Shown piece by piece: positions 1 to 12,454 of a stretch of DNA of 64,000 bases. Under the pieces are notes generated by a model that saw only the letters and a list, made by a program, of their open reading frames with translations, was not told the origin of the DNA and did no database searches. This DNA comes from Adiantum capillus-veneris (taxonomy: Eukaryota > Streptophyta > Polypodiopsida > Polypodiales > Pteridaceae): contig CM043965.1 in assembly GCA_014529385.2 (NCBI GenBank), positions 14,034,412 to 14,098,411 of the forward strand, written 5' to 3'. The translations under genes and the position numbers were made by a program. How positions within the stretch are numbered: the stretch's first letter is position 1; each line of letters starts with the position of its first letter.

Positions 1-420
1 TCTTTTTGCAATGCGTTCTTGTGATTCGGCTTGAGCTTCTTCTCGTACTCTCTGTTTTTCCTTCGTTCTTTCTTTTCCTTGATGAATTTGTTGGAGCATC
101 TCCTGTGTGAGGGGTAGATGATACCGCCTCAGTCGACATCCACTAATCCAGTTTGGCATTTCTTCACTTGCTAATGTAGCAAGCTTGACAGCTCCACTTT
201 GTGATAGATCACTAATCACAAATGGTCCCATCCCTCGATTTTTAAGTTTCTTGTTATGTTGCTTCAAGGTATAAACAAGTACGTAATCGCCTATTTTAAA
301 CTCTTTGGTACGCACATGTTTGTCAAAAAATTCTTTTTGTCTTCTCTTTTTAGCATAGATTGAAGCGACAGCTCGTAAGCTTTTCAAGATCATCAATTCT
401 TGAAGAGAGCTCATGCCCTA
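1..420 (-). pseudogene. Integrase C-terminal domain, element 1 (partial)
   Basis: The minus-strand frame gives a KEFKIGDYVLVY segment followed by KNRGMGPFVI and then SGCRLRRYHLPLT. This is the GPY/F-type C-terminal module of gypsy integrases, which binds DNA and guides integration. A Glu/Lys/Arg-rich tail (REEAQAESQERIAK) continues past base 1. A frame change near 400-420 separates it from the upstream STLWAYRVAYKT segment at about 430-555, which belongs to the end of the catalytic core. The domain is therefore present but disconnected from the core. Confidence 0.8.
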
Positions 421-574
421 TCCATTCTAAGCTTTTTACTACTCGTAGAGTTGAAATGAAAAACTCTATGGGTAGTATAGCATTTAGGCCAAACACCATG
501 TTGTATGGTATTGTTTCGATTGATGTTTTGTAAGCTACCCTGTATGCCCACAGTGTTGAGTGTAGCTAATGATC

Positions 575-1615
575 TCAATTTGTTCTTGATTCTGACACTA
601 TTTTAGTGAGAACCGTACATAGTGTTTTATTAGTGGCCTTTACTTGCCCATTGGCCTGTGGATGGTATGGTGCGGATTTCCTATGTATGACCATGAATTC
701 CTCTAGCAGGTATTCAATGACTTCATTGAGAAAATGTGTTCCACGGTCACTGACAATTTCTATTGGTAACCCGTAACGTACAAAAACATTCTCATACAAA
801 AATTGTGCCGTGGTGCGTGCATCAGCTTTTTGTGTTGCTTTGGCTTCGACCCATTTTGTGAGATAGTTCGTAGCCACAATGATATATTGGGTATGGGTGC
901 GATATGCAGGGGGTGATATAGGTCCCACAAAGTCAATACGCCATTTTGCAAATGCTCTTGCTCCCATCATTGGCCGTAATGGCATCTCATCTTTTTTTAT
1001 TGGCATCTTGGTGCGTTGACATGCGTCACAACGCTTTACAAACTCTTCAGCATCCATGTGCAATGTAGGCCACCAAATTCCTGCGGTTAAGACAATTTTT
1101 GCCGTCTTATCGCCCGAAAAATGGCCTCCACTTATTCCGCTATGTGCATGTTCTAGAATCAGCAGGTATTCGCTTTCACTTGCACAGATTCTAAGTTGAT
1201 TGTCCTTTCCCCGCTTATAGAGTTGGTTCCCAATTAACTGAAAGTCACGAGCTTCCAGCTCTATAGCTTTTTCCTGTGCTCTTGTTATGTTCTCAGGGAA
1301 CGTCCTGGTAGTTAAGAAGTCAATGATATATTGACTCCATGCAGGTGCTATGTTTACCTGAAACAAAGTTGCGTGATCCACTGGTTGTTTGGCCCTACAT
1401 ATAGTACAATTGGTAACATAAGTATGTGTGTCCGCATACATAGTTGGCCAATAAACCCCTAACTGTTTCAGTCTTTGGTGTGTCTTCACTATTGAACAAT
1501 GAAATGCATAACCCTGGACATGTGCCTCTTCAAGGTAGCACTCGAATTCTTCCGGATTTATACATAATCGTAGGATTAGGTCCGATCCAAGATGATACAG
1601 CCGTCCTGTTATCAA
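575..1615 (-). pseudogene. Integrase zinc-binding and catalytic core, element 1
   Basis: The frame holds an HHCC zinc module (H-S-G-I-S-G-G-H then C-D-A-C) and a DDE core: D in WRIDFVGPI, D in EIVSDRGTHFLN and E in the PYHPQANGQVKATNK region (Q-V-K where most relatives have Q-A/V-E, so the last acidic residue looks replaced). The product would insert the cDNA into chromosomes. The frame stops at 575, in a position where relatives carry Trp. Its upstream end is fused to the first copy of a 204 bp tandem duplication. Confidence 0.85.
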
Positions 1616-1988
1616 CTGGAAGTTTTTTGTTTTTCGAATTATTTGTTGTTTGGATCTGCATTCCGTATTATCAAACCTACTTCCACAGGAAAGAATGCTA
1701 ACAATTTACTGAGACCATTTGGGTACCATTTCAATGTTGAAAAGATAAGCATCTGGTATGTCATCATCTACTCCTTCACGAGCTTCCGATCCAAGATGAT
1801 ACAGCCGTCCTGCTATCAACTGGAAGTTTTTTGTTTGTCGATTTGTTTGTTGTTTGGATCTACATTCCGTATTATCAAACCTACTTCCACAGGAAAGAAT
1901 GCTAACAATTTCCTGAGACCATTTGGGTACCATTTCAATGTTGAAAAGATAAGCATCTAGTATGTCATCATCTACTCCTTCAGGAGCT
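1581..1988. repeat. In-frame 204 bp tandem duplication at the RNase H-integrase junction
   Basis: Bases 1581-1784 and 1785-1988 are two head-to-tail copies with an offset of 204 bp (68 codons). Few differences separate them. One is a base change at the WSQ-coding part: copy 2 keeps a sense codon (GAA) where copy 1 has TAA on the minus strand. This stop ends the RT/RNase H frame at 1706. Confidence 0.9.
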
Positions 1989-3328
1989 TCCCCGTTGTGT
2001 ATCCTTGAAAGATGATTTGCTCGTAGATGGGTTTTACCCTTTTTGACCACCATTGTGAAGTCAAATTCTAGCAATATAATAAACCAGTGTACGATTCTCC
2101 CTGTATTGCAAGGTTTATTTACTAGGTACAAAAGAGCTTGATGATCTGTGAAGAACACAAATTTGTTTGCAAGCAAATAATGCCGAAATTTCTTTACAGC
2201 ATAAATCATTCCTAACCCTTCCCGCTCGGTGGTTGTGTAGTTCTTTTCTGCACTGTTTAACTGTCGGCTCGCATAGCAAACCGGAAAATCCATTGTTCCG
2301 TCTCTAGGTTGAGCTAGAATACTTTCAATGGCATATGTTGAAGCATCAATGTGCACATGGAATATCTTTTCCCAATCTGGTGCCTTTGGTACAGGTGCTG
2401 ATATAAGGTTTTCCTTCAGCTTTTGGAATGAAGTTTCACACTCCTCGGTCCACTGGAAATTGACTAGCAAACGATACAGAGGTTGTGCGATAACCGCATA
2501 CATGTATATGAATCTTCGATAATATCCGTAGTGTCCCATGAAGGATTGCACTTGTTTCGCATTAGTAGGCCTGGGTAGGTCTATAATGACTTTGACTTTG
2601 TCCAGGTCAATGGTTATGCCATTTCTTGAGACAATGTGTCCTAAGATTTGTCCTTGCTTAACCATAAACACACACTTTTCCGGGTTAAAACAGATTCGAT
2701 ATGTCCTGCACTTTTCAAAGACCTTTAGCAAATGGTCAATATGTTCCTCTCGTAGAAGAGAGTGTACACACAGGTCATCCATGTAAATTTCTAAGAATAT
2801 TCTTAGGTATTCCTTGAATGCATGAGTCATTAACCTGTGGAAAGTGGCTTGTGCATTAGTTAAGCCAAATGGCATAACTCGATACGCATAAATCCCCCAT
2901 TCTGTGGCAAACGCTATTTTGTGTTGATCCTCCCTTGCTATTTCCAGTTGGTTGTATCTTGAAAACCCATACAGAAAGGAATAAGCCCGTTTTCGGGCCA
3001 CTCGTTCCAGTACATGTTCTGTGATTGGCAAGGGATAATTATCCCTTATGGTTGCTGCATTCACCTTCTTGAGGTTTACACACACTCGCAGTTTTCCATT
3101 CTTTTTGGGAACTACCACAATGGGTGACACCCAATCTGTATGTTCAATCTCATAGATGAATTCCGCTTCCATCATTTTATCAATCTCTTCTTTGATTCGT
3201 TTAGCAAATGTGTCATTATATGTATAAGGACGTTGTTTGCTAGGTTTTGCATCTGATTTCAAAGGAACTGTATGTTGGCATATCAATGGATCAACTCCTT
3301 TGAGGTCTTTATAGGAACAAGCGAACAC
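1706..3328 (-). pseudogene. Reverse transcriptase and RNase H, element 1
   Basis: The 540-codon frame runs through gypsy RT: SPIVVVPKKNGKLRVCVNLK, a FLYGFSRYNQL block, MPFGLTNAQATF, the catalytic IYMDDL box, ILGHIVSRNGI and a FMGHYGYYRRF block. RNase H follows with FHVHIDAST, YASRQLNSAEKNYTTTERE and FFTDHQALLYLVNKP. RT copies genomic RNA into DNA and RNase H removes the RNA. The frame continues upstream through in-frame stops (near 3358 and 3379) into a KKYKDVFACSY-type segment typical of the protease-RT linker. The active site YMDD is intact; the frame ends inside the duplicated block. Confidence 0.9.
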
Positions 3329-3610
3329 ATCTTTATATTTCTTGAGAAGTTGTGTTAGCTATTCTTCCTCCTCAGGCTCTTAATCATTAGCTATATAGAT
3401 CGGCTGAGGCTTTTCACTTGGTTCTGCGAGGTCTATCTTTTTGGCATTTTCAGGCCCATCGTAGGATTCTTGGTTGGTTCTTTCCCTGACTGGTGGTGTC
3501 ATGATGATTTTTCTGTCCTGGATAGTAAATTTCCGATAGTGTGATGGTACATTTATGTTCCCCTTTTCTGACTCCCCTTTACCATCGCTATCTTCTTTAG
3601 TTGATGGTAG

Positions 3611-4258
3611 TTATGATCCTGCTACTGTAGCCGAATCAAAATCTTCCACAGGTGTTTGGTTCACATCTTTGTAACTATGGTCTTTCAGGTGTATTTTAGT
3701 TGTTGTCTCGCCATGTCTGAGGTATATGTGGTCATAACCCCAATCTTGGACCATCTTCAATTGTCGCATGAATGGTCGTCCCAAGATGATCTCATAATTG
3801 TTCTTTTTGTCGAAATCGACTATTGCAAATGTATGCTCATAATCGATTCCGCATGAAGTGACAATTACTTTTTCTAAAAGTCCTAGAGGCTTCTCCATGA
3901 ACCCATCTGCCAATTGCAGTTTCATTCTGGTAGCCCTCAAAGCTGGTTTTCCCCATTTTTTCCAGATTTCTTTGGTGGCGATAGCAACCCCCACTCCACT
4001 GTTAAGAATAGCTTTGGAAACTACTCCTTGGAATTCTACTAGTAGCGTAGTGTTTCCGTCTTCTCCCTCGCAATATTCTCCAACCTTATTCAATGATCCC
4101 GGCCTAGTGTTTAGATGAGGCATGTCCAACTCTCTGATCCCTTCTTGTAGCTTCAAGGTGGGGTCTTTTACTCCAAATTTTTCTAGGCATTTTCCTACTG
4201 TGGTCCACATGTTTGGCCTTAACCTTAGGAGTTCTGCTAACGTGATTGTGCATGCCAC
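3611..4258 (-). pseudogene. Retropepsin-like protease region, element 1
   Basis: The frame contains the retropepsin-type segment SKAILNSGVGVAIAT and later NNYEIILGRPFMRQLKMVQDWG, the conserved flap and LGRPW/F block found in plant gypsy elements. The protease would cut the polyprotein. The catalytic motif is normally D-[ST]-G; here the first position is Asn (NSG), so proteolysis would be lost. A frameshift near 4258-4300 separates this part from gag, and an in-frame TAA at the left end separates it from the RT linker. Confidence 0.75.
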
Positions 4259-4382
4259 CGTAGTGGAAACAACTCAATCAATCCTTGCGAATCCATCACC
4301 TTGTTAGAAGAAAGTCTTTGAGATGGGATTGCTCTCACTTCCGACTTGGCTTCGTACTCTCCCAGGTAAGAGGTTAAAGTGC

Positions 4383-5741
4383 TCAACGAGTCTGGTTGGT
4401 TGTGCCCCGAACTAATTGATCCTTGGCTCCCCCTTGTGAATGTATCTCAAAGTTCATTTGCGACGTTGCCTCAAATTCTTCAATAGGAGGTAAGATCACA
4501 TTCTTTTCTTTTCTCGTGCTATTCATGTGGTTACTCATCCTATTAGCCTCATTGGCCTCAGGGATTTGCTTCCACAGATCATCTAGACCGTTACAGTCCT
4601 TACCCATTTCTGCCAATATTTTAGGCTGGAACCCGTCACTTGCCCCATTGGCGGTATTTGGCACTATGATAGGCTCTCCTCTGGACTCATAGGCATTAGT
4701 GAGTCTTTCTTTTGATTCCACATGTTACTCTAAAGTTGGTTGGATAGGGGTTGGAGCTGGTGCTTCATGCCAATTTTCCGGTTTACCCAGCGGGTCTTCC
4801 ATCAATGATTGAGCCGTCTCGATCATCTTTTGACACATATCCAACCTCTGTTTTTCTATTTCTGCATATGGATAAGTCATCCACCTTTGCTCCTGGGTTT
4901 GGTTCTTTTTAAGTCGAGCTTCATAAGATTTTAAAAGCGCATCCAACTGCTCGTTTACCTTGTCTGCTAGTACAGATCCTCCTGATCCTACACTTTTGGG
5001 CTCTGCTATTTCCTTGGGTGCTATGGCTGCTTTGGTGTGTGAGCTTAAGCTAGCTAGATCCTCCAACCGCTCCAATCTGTCCTTGGTATGTTTCAACTCC
5101 TCGGATAGGGCTGTTTGCTCTCGTTCCTTCCTGGCTTCCCTACACGCCTTTCTAGCTTTCCAAGTGCTTCTCTGATTTTTCGTTTCTGAACTTTGGGTAT
5201 CGGTTTTTGGTTCTTCAACTATGGGTTCTTTCGTCCTTCTTTGAGCTTGGGCCCGTGTTACCTCCTGAATAGGTATGATTGTTTCATTTTCCGATCCTCC
5301 ACTGGAAGGTACTGTTTCTAACATGTTCAAGGTGGTTTTTGCTCCTTTGCTCGGGTTTTTAGGGCAATCGAGAATCAAATGAGTAATTCCACATTCTGAG
5401 CAATACGCCTTGACTCTAATGATTTCATCATGAGGACAGTCTCTCAGCCAATGGTCTCCTCCACACTTGTAACAGGGTCCCTTGGGTTGTTGAGGTGCTC
5501 CTTGAGCTCCTCTTTGTTGGTAAGCATGTCTCTGTCCGCCCATGCCTCCATTGACTATGAACATCAGTGTTCGTTCATCTAGGCTATATCTTCCTTCTCC
5601 TGCTGCTTGTGTAGCAGTTGGTGGTCCTGTATTCCCTATCATGCTCCATGGTTTTGGCATCGAGGGTTCTTCCGGTGGATAATAGACAGGGTTTGCCTCA
5701 TATCCATTGGGATCTTCATAATATGCATGCATAGGCACCAA
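4383..5741 (-). pseudogene. Gag C-terminal region with zinc knuckles, element 1
   Basis: Two adjacent frames share one reading phase, separated by a TAA at about 4722. The upstream one carries two zinc-knuckle-like motifs, CYKCGGDHWLRDC and CSECGITHLILDC, at about residues 95-125 of the 338-codon frame. They are typical of nucleocapsid and bind genomic RNA. A Lys/Glu-rich, probably coiled region (KERE..EELKHTKDRLERLEDL) and a proline-rich tail follow. A frameshift near 5745 detaches it from the capsid part. Confidence 0.7.
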
Positions 5742-5761
5742 AGCCTTATCCTCTGATTCAG

Positions 5762-6678
5762 TTACTGTTGGTGTGTATCTGATACCAATTGGTCGTAATC
5801 CTGGTAGGGTGGTTGTTTCCCCAACACCGGTTGTGGTCTTTCTACACCTACAGGTCCTGGTAAGTTGCCTGCTTGATATCTACGCATCGGTGGAACTTGA
5901 GGGGAAGCCATTGGAGCTTGGGGAGCGTAAGGTCTCTCTCTCACATATCCCTTGTTATAATAACATTCCTCGGTCCCATGGTTTGTCCATTTTTGTTCAA
6001 TGGCACACCACTTGGGCTGTTTAGCCTGGGATTTGGCGTACAAGTTGATCTTTTTTAGCACTTCATCTACGAGCGCTCCTTGTTTACCACTACTTCTCCT
6101 TTCGGTGCTGTCTTAGAAGACTTTCTTCCACTTTCTAGTGAAGACGAATCGTCATCAAGGTCCTTGAACTCCCCTTCTTTGTAGACCGCACAATTGTCCA
6201 CAAGGTACAGAGCCTCCTTGGTCAACTCATTCAACGTCGCGCTCCTCTTCATATGTAAGTCTTTCTGGAGATCTGCATTCCTTAGTCCTTGGATGAATAT
6301 CAGCATAAGTCTGGACTGAGTTGGTAGTTCTTCAACAGGACAGAACTTAACATATCTTTTTAGTCTTAGGGATGCCTTTCATACAGATTCTCCATCTTTT
6401 TGTTTGAATTTATGGATTTGTGAGACGGTATTATGAGCTATTCCCCTTTGAGATAATGCCTCGATAAACTCGTCAAACACTTCCTCCATCGACTCAAAGT
6501 CTCCACGCTCTACAGAGTCAAACCATGTGGCAGCATCATCCTCTAGGGTTAGTCCAAACCCTGCAAATTGGGTAGAAAAATCTAACACCTCTTCGGCTCT
6601 AGTTACACGCACAAAGGCTGCTACATGATCTCTTGGGTCTCTACTTCCTGTGTATTTCTTGTTTACCCATTTTTGCAC
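5762..6678 (-). pseudogene. Gag capsid-like core, element 1
   Basis: Three short frames (6379-6678, 6067-6306, 5762-6061) lie in one phase and are separated by nonsense codons. They contain the retrotransposon gag pattern: DPRDHVAAFVR, then DDAATWFDSV, then FIEALSQRGIAHNTVSQIHKFKQ and LMLIFIQGLRNADLQKDL. This is the helical capsid core that assembles the virus-like particle. Identification rests on the pattern and on position between the N-terminal region and the zinc knuckles. Confidence 0.7.
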
Positions 6679-6696
6679 TTGAGAAGGTCTAATTCT

Positions 6697-7951
6697 TTAA
6701 TGGTCTACAAACCTCATCATGGGATCTCCCCGTCCTAGTCGATATAACTCCGCAGGCCTTCTGTAATAGGCTGGTTCCTCTCCCAGTGGTGCTCCTAAAC
6801 CATAATTTCTAACGGTTCTCGCTGGAGGCGGTTCTTCTCTTTGAACTCGTTCTATGGGTGGTCCTCCAGGCTCTGTCGACCCTTGTGTCTTTGGCTTACT
6901 CTCTGCCTGATACCTTGAATAGAGTGGTGGTTCTTGCAACTCCCTGAGCTCTCGTGCGGCTTGATAACCATCTCGGTTTTGGTCTGATTCCATTGTTGCA
7001 CTCTGTCGAAGCCATGCCTGCAATGATGGCTGGTTTGCTGGTTGGTCTTGGCGGTTGAATGCTTGCGGTTGGGTGGAATGTGAGGTTGCATCGTACTCAT
7101 CTGAAAAAGGATTCGTAGACTTGCTTGGGGTGTAGGTGGCTCTTGGCACTTCCTCAGGGGCATATGCTGATGCTCCTGGACCTGTTGCTCTCTCTACCTC
7201 CTCTGGGAGAATACGTTGGTATTCTCGCCCGTATCTATCAACAAAAACTATGCCCTTCCCCGTAGCAGTTTCATAAGAGAATAAGTAAAGAACCTTGTCT
7301 TTGCTTAATTCATTTACGTATGGTTCTTTGCTGTGAAAGTAAGAGACTATACCCTTGCTCTCATGTTTGTAGATTCCCACGTTCTTGTTATAAGTTGAAA
7401 CCCTGGTTGTTTTCTTATCATACATAAAAATAGCTCCGGGTCGATCAATGTTTGGTGGCGGTTCTTGAGTTTCTGAAACCATTTTCCCTTTCACCACGTT
7501 ATCTCCATATCTATTGTAATCTTCAGGGTTACTAACTATTAAATAGTGGTTCCCCTTTTCGTCTCCGAATCTATCTCCATCATCATACACTTGGATTATC
7601 TCCAATATTTGAGCTGGCCTCTCTTCAATACAAATGCACTTGCGTCCTCGATAGTCAGAATAGACTAGGGATCACCGTGAGCTTGGAATCACTCAAAGGA
7701 TTTTGGGAGGTGCTTCCTCCTCGCATAGGTCCATCATAGATGAAACCTCCTGGCTGTTGACTACCCATCATGAAGAAAGATTTGTCTGACGAAGTGTCAA
7801 TATCACTGCCTTCTTCAATAATCAGTGCTAGCGGATCTAGCCTTGCTTGAGTTACACTCTTTTCGGTGGACACTAAGCTACCTTGGTCACCTGCCACCTT
7901 CTGGTCTCTAACAATGTATCTTCCTGATCTTAAATTCATCAAACTTATCAA
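6697..7951 (-). pseudogene. Gag N-terminal region with an unrecognised domain, element 1
   Basis: The 5' segment (7655-7951) begins near ISLMNLRSGRYIV, a common gypsy gag start pattern (NLRSGR). After a frame change near 7650 a 302-codon frame follows. Its first ~160 residues (VYDDGDRFGDEKGNHYLIV, later YLFSYETATGKGIVFVDRYG) are rich in Tyr, Asp and Gly, look beta-strand rich, and match no gag domain I recognise. Its second half is Pro/Gln/Arg-rich and probably disordered. The segment joins the capsid core at 6697. It could be a lineage-specific matrix-like region or a captured sequence. Confidence 0.55.
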
Positions 7952-8361
7952 TGCAATTTATCACAAATTCAACCACTCACCTGGCAAAGGGTCAGTTTCT
8001 GCACAACTTCTTGCTTTGTTGCTGAATATACCTGTACACAAGCGTTTTAATTTCGGCAATCGAATCAAAGCATTTATCTGCTAGAGGTTATCTTAGTAAT
8101 GATTGGTATAACTGGAGAGTTAATCTCAACCACTATTGTATTTTATATACTGATGATGTTCTAGATTAGGTTTGCTAATCTGAAACAGTACTACCCTCAG
8201 ATGTTGGTCAATTTATGCGAAATAGTTTGAATTCAGTCTTTGCTTTGTCAAATGGGCAAACAAGGTCCAAAGTCACTTCTGAAAGAATTTCTGGAACCCT
8301 TAAGCCAAATGGAATCTCACTGTCTATGCCAGGTCAAATTTTCCTTGTAGTAGGCCCTAAT

Positions 8362-8385
8362 AGACATCCTACGCGTAGGATGTCT
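8362..8385. repeat. Leader palindrome, copy 1 (24 bp, perfect)
   Basis: AGACATCCTACG is followed at once by its exact reverse complement, with no spacer. It lies in the leader of element 1. Confidence 0.95.
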
Positions 8386-8637
8386 CCTGCTGTGTTTTGC
8401 CTGGATTTTTGCACTGTTGTTTCCCCTTGTTGTGCTGAGCCTACAACTGCTTTTACTTTTTGGTTTGGACACCTATTAGCTGCTCAATGAGTCAGAAATC
8501 TGTTCCGAAAACCTGTTGTTGATATTGATCAGTCTAATCAACTCCAAATCGGACCAAAATTGACTAGGAGGCTTGCCTTAGGCTATATAACACCTTACTA
8601 TGCTCAAAGTCAAAGTCTGGTCTCATTTTCTTGCATT

Positions 8638-8661
8638 AGACATCCTATGCGTAGGATGTCT
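8638..8661. repeat. Leader palindrome, copy 2 (24 bp, one mismatch)
   Basis: Same sequence as copy 1 except one base next to the centre (TATG instead of TACG in the left arm), so one pair is lost. Confidence 0.95.
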
Positions 8662-8763
8662 TTTTCATCAGAATGGCTTCAAACTCAAAGCCCAGGCTCC
8701 CCATGAGCTGCTCATCACTTTGGTATACTCAGAATTCAGTTTGGAGTCCCCAATCACTCAGAC

Positions 8764-8785
8764 GACATCCTACGCGTAGGATGTC
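8764..8785. repeat. Leader palindrome, copy 3 (22 bp, perfect)
   Basis: GACATCCTACG plus its exact reverse complement. The outermost A-T pair of the 24 bp form is missing. Confidence 0.95.
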
Positions 8786-9205
8786 TTTTTGGCCTGTTTG
8801 ACCCCAGATTTGTCCCACAGCTTCCCCTTGATGTCAGTAACCCAATGGTATGCTTAGATTTTGGTTTGGATGTCAAAAGTCCCAAATTTCAGTTGTTCTT
8901 GTCTTTTTCAGTCAAAAGTGCTAAAGTCCGCTTTGAACCCAATTTTCTCACCCAAATGAGGTGAAACCCCTTTCAGTCACTCAATATATCTTGCAAGACA
9001 TGCTCATGCATCCCTCTTATGGTTTTGGTCTCAAAATAATGTTTTGGCACTATTTGGGTAGGATGTCTGGCAATTTTAGTCTATCTGGCCTTATCCTATC
9101 AAGATATGGCCAAATTTCCACTTTCCAGTTGAAATTAGGGTAAACGCTACCTTCTGAACACACTGGTCAACTCAAAATCCCAAAATTCCTCCCAGATTAG
9201 CCTGT

Positions 9206-9229
9206 AGACATCCTACGCGTAGGATGTCT
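9206..9229. repeat. Leader palindrome, copy 4 (24 bp, perfect)
   Basis: Identical to copy 1. Right half-sites alone occur at 9058-9068 and, inside the LTR, at 10112-10123. Confidence 0.95.
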
Positions 9230-9742
9230 CCTGGCTTAAAATTAAATTTTTTTCTGACAGGAATGGTCTTGATGCTCTGTAGGTCTATCAGAAACACTCA
9301 CAGTAAATTTTGGAATTCAATTAGGCTTTCAAACACACTTTTGCGTCTTTTTGCTTCTTTTACAAACTTGTAATGACTTTACCAAAGCAAGTGTTCATGC
9401 ATGAAATGCTCTAGATCTTGAATCATGATGTCCTACTTACTCTACTCCTACCTATCATGTGAAATGGTGATGATGGTGCTTTTGGTTTCTTTTTGGCCTC
9501 TCTGGGCTCTCAAGCTCTCTTCTCACCGCATCTACCACTCCAACTCCTACTCTAGAAGTCGACTACTACTTAAAACTACCTAAGTTGAAGGATCTAGGCC
9601 AGACACACACTTCCTAGACTCCCTCTAAGACCTAGAGAGTCCTCCACCCTCTGATCCTACCTAAATGTAAAGCAAGACTCTTGGCAAGCCAAAAATCCCA
9701 ATCCTCAAGGATTAGTCTCGGTCACCTACCTAAGGTTTTCGT

Positions 9743-9759
9743 CCCCGGCAGCGGCGCCA
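9743..9759 (-). other. Primer-binding site of element 1 (tRNA-Asp-like)
   Basis: On the minus strand the 17 bases TGGCGCCGCTGCCGGGG match the 3' end of plant tRNA-Asp(GTC) including CCA at all but one position. It lies one base inside the LTR end at 9761, as expected for priming of minus-strand cDNA. Confidence 0.85.
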
Positions 9760-9760
9760 A

Positions 9761-10680
9761 TGTTGGATGGATACGCCGCGACGGACGTCAGCACAACGAG
9801 AACTCACCTAACATATAATGTCAGCTAAGGACGAATCTCGACCCGCAGGCGCGTGGAAGCAAGCATAAGGTGTCAACCTACACTCGACCGACTCCTAACT
9901 AATTCCTACAAAGGTCTCTACCAATTGTTTAAGTCATAGCCTTCAAGAGTGCACAAGAGGGAACTTCCTACGACGCTTTTTCGAGTCGAACATCCATCAA
10001 ACAATCTCGAAACACCATAGAACTTGAAGGAGGCCCAACTAATACCCATAGGTCGCTCTCCCTAAGGTCTATGAACCAAAATCACGACCCAGAACACCTG
10101 GTGTAGAAACACGTAGGATGTCTGGCCGAAATTTGCAGGTCTTTGTTTTCGAAATCTAAAGTGCCTAATGTGTAGTTCTACTCAATGTGAACGCGTGGAT
10201 ATGCTGCAATGCAAAATCGGATAACATATGCTCACCCAAACACCCGATGAAGCTCGTAGAAGGAGCTCGCAAAACCGGATCGTATGCGCGCAATGTAGAT
10301 ATCGGTGCGTAGCTCTCGTCGGGGGCAACACGATGCACTCCTCCACACTCGATTTCGACCACCGGAGCACACGTAGCGTCAAGATGAAGCTCACACACTC
10401 TCTCTCGTACACAGTACGCCCACTCATAGACTTCAAAACTTGTTTTTAAAAATGACAAAGGGTCCTCTTCATTAAGGTCAAAAAGTGGTATATATACCTT
10501 ACAATTTCTCAAACCCTAAAGTTCCAAAATCAACCATCTACTCAATCTAACTATCAAAACTGGGATACAATCTGGAAACTTCTGTAAGTCCCAATAATTA
10601 CAAGGTGAAAAATGAGGTTTTCCTCAATGAATGAATAATTACAAAAAATAATAGTCCTCCGAGTAGTTACTACCGTGGGG
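9761..10680 (-). repeat. 5' LTR of element 1 (outer end unresolved)
   Basis: The plus strand starts TGTTGG directly next to the PBS, so the minus-strand LTR ends in CCAACA. It contains a TATA-like box at 10487-10498. The partner LTR is outside the window, so the outer border cannot be set; it may extend into the GA-rich tract at 10.7-11.8 kb. Confidence 0.6.
10487..10498 (-). promoter_or_regulatory. TATA-like box in the LTR of element 1
   Basis: GGTATATATACC is a 12 bp palindrome and fits a TATA box. It sits ~730 bp from the PBS end of the LTR. Transcription on the minus strand would start ~30 bp further left, giving a long R-U5. Confidence 0.45.
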
Positions 10681-10689
10681 TGTGTCCAA

Positions 10690-11770
<1,081 letters not shown>

Positions 11771-12454
11771 AGTGAAAGTTAAAAATTCTCTGGTTAGTTT
11801 TTTTGTATTTCCAAACGATTTCATAACACTGAAAAGAAGCATTCCTAGTTTTTTAATTGAGAATAAATTTGATCATTTGAAGATGTATCTGCATTAAAAG
11901 CATATTTGGAAATGAAATGTTGCATATTGCTGCATGATTGATGGCATTTGGAAAAGGAAATTAGATCATTGACAGTTTGTGGCAATTTCAAGGGAAATTT
12001 ACATTTTACGAGATTATTCTGGTGTTTTTCATTTGAAAAGTTTGCAAATCTATTCAGTGATTCTAGATACAATGTTCAATAATCTGAAATCCAATAAGTG
12101 ATTGCTTTGTTTTAGGAGTCTAGAATGTGTGAGTGTTGAAGTGTAGTTTTAAGCTCTAGCGGTCAAGTAAATGTCTAAATGATTGCGTGTTGATAAATCT
12201 TGGTTAAAAACTCCATTAAAAATGTATATGAGAACTCAAATTTTAACCATAAATAGCATATCTAGAGATGCACACATGAGAAATAGTGCATATTAGAGAG
12301 TTGGACTATGAAACTGGGAGGGAAGACATATTTGGACTACGAAGCATAGCAAAGTAAGTGAAATACGAACGTATAATCAGAAAATTGCTAAAAGGAACTT
12401 GAAAGTCGCACATTTATGGCAAATTAGTGCACGTCTAGGTTAGTTAGGGGACCG
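11771..12454. other. No recognisable feature
   Basis: AT-rich sequence with no convincing coding frame, repeat or RNA gene on either strand. Confidence 0.5.

Larger units (their letters stand above)
7952..9742 (-). other. 5' leader of element 1 (non-coding)
   Basis: About 1.8 kb separates the PBS from the first gag frame. I see no convincing coding frame on either strand. The leader holds four copies of a 22-24 bp palindrome and further half-sites, listed separately. Its right end, near the PBS, is pyrimidine-rich on the plus strand. Confidence 0.7.
1..10680 (-). mobile_element. Ty3/gypsy LTR retrotransposon, element 1 (3' end outside window)
   Basis: Read on the minus strand the order is 5' LTR, PBS, leader, gag, protease, RT, RNase H, integrase, which is the Ty3/gypsy order. 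The integrase C-terminus reaches base 1, so the 3' LTR lies outside. The tRNA-Asp-like PBS and long leader resemble plant Tat/Athila-type elements. Several stops and frameshifts break gag and pol, so the copy cannot act autonomously. The outer edge of the 5' LTR is not resolved because no second LTR is visible; the right limit given here is approximate. Confidence 0.85.

Noticed and set aside
8215-8490. 91-codon plus-strand frame in the leader of element 1
   Set aside because: It is antisense to the element, overlaps a palindrome and has no recognised pattern.
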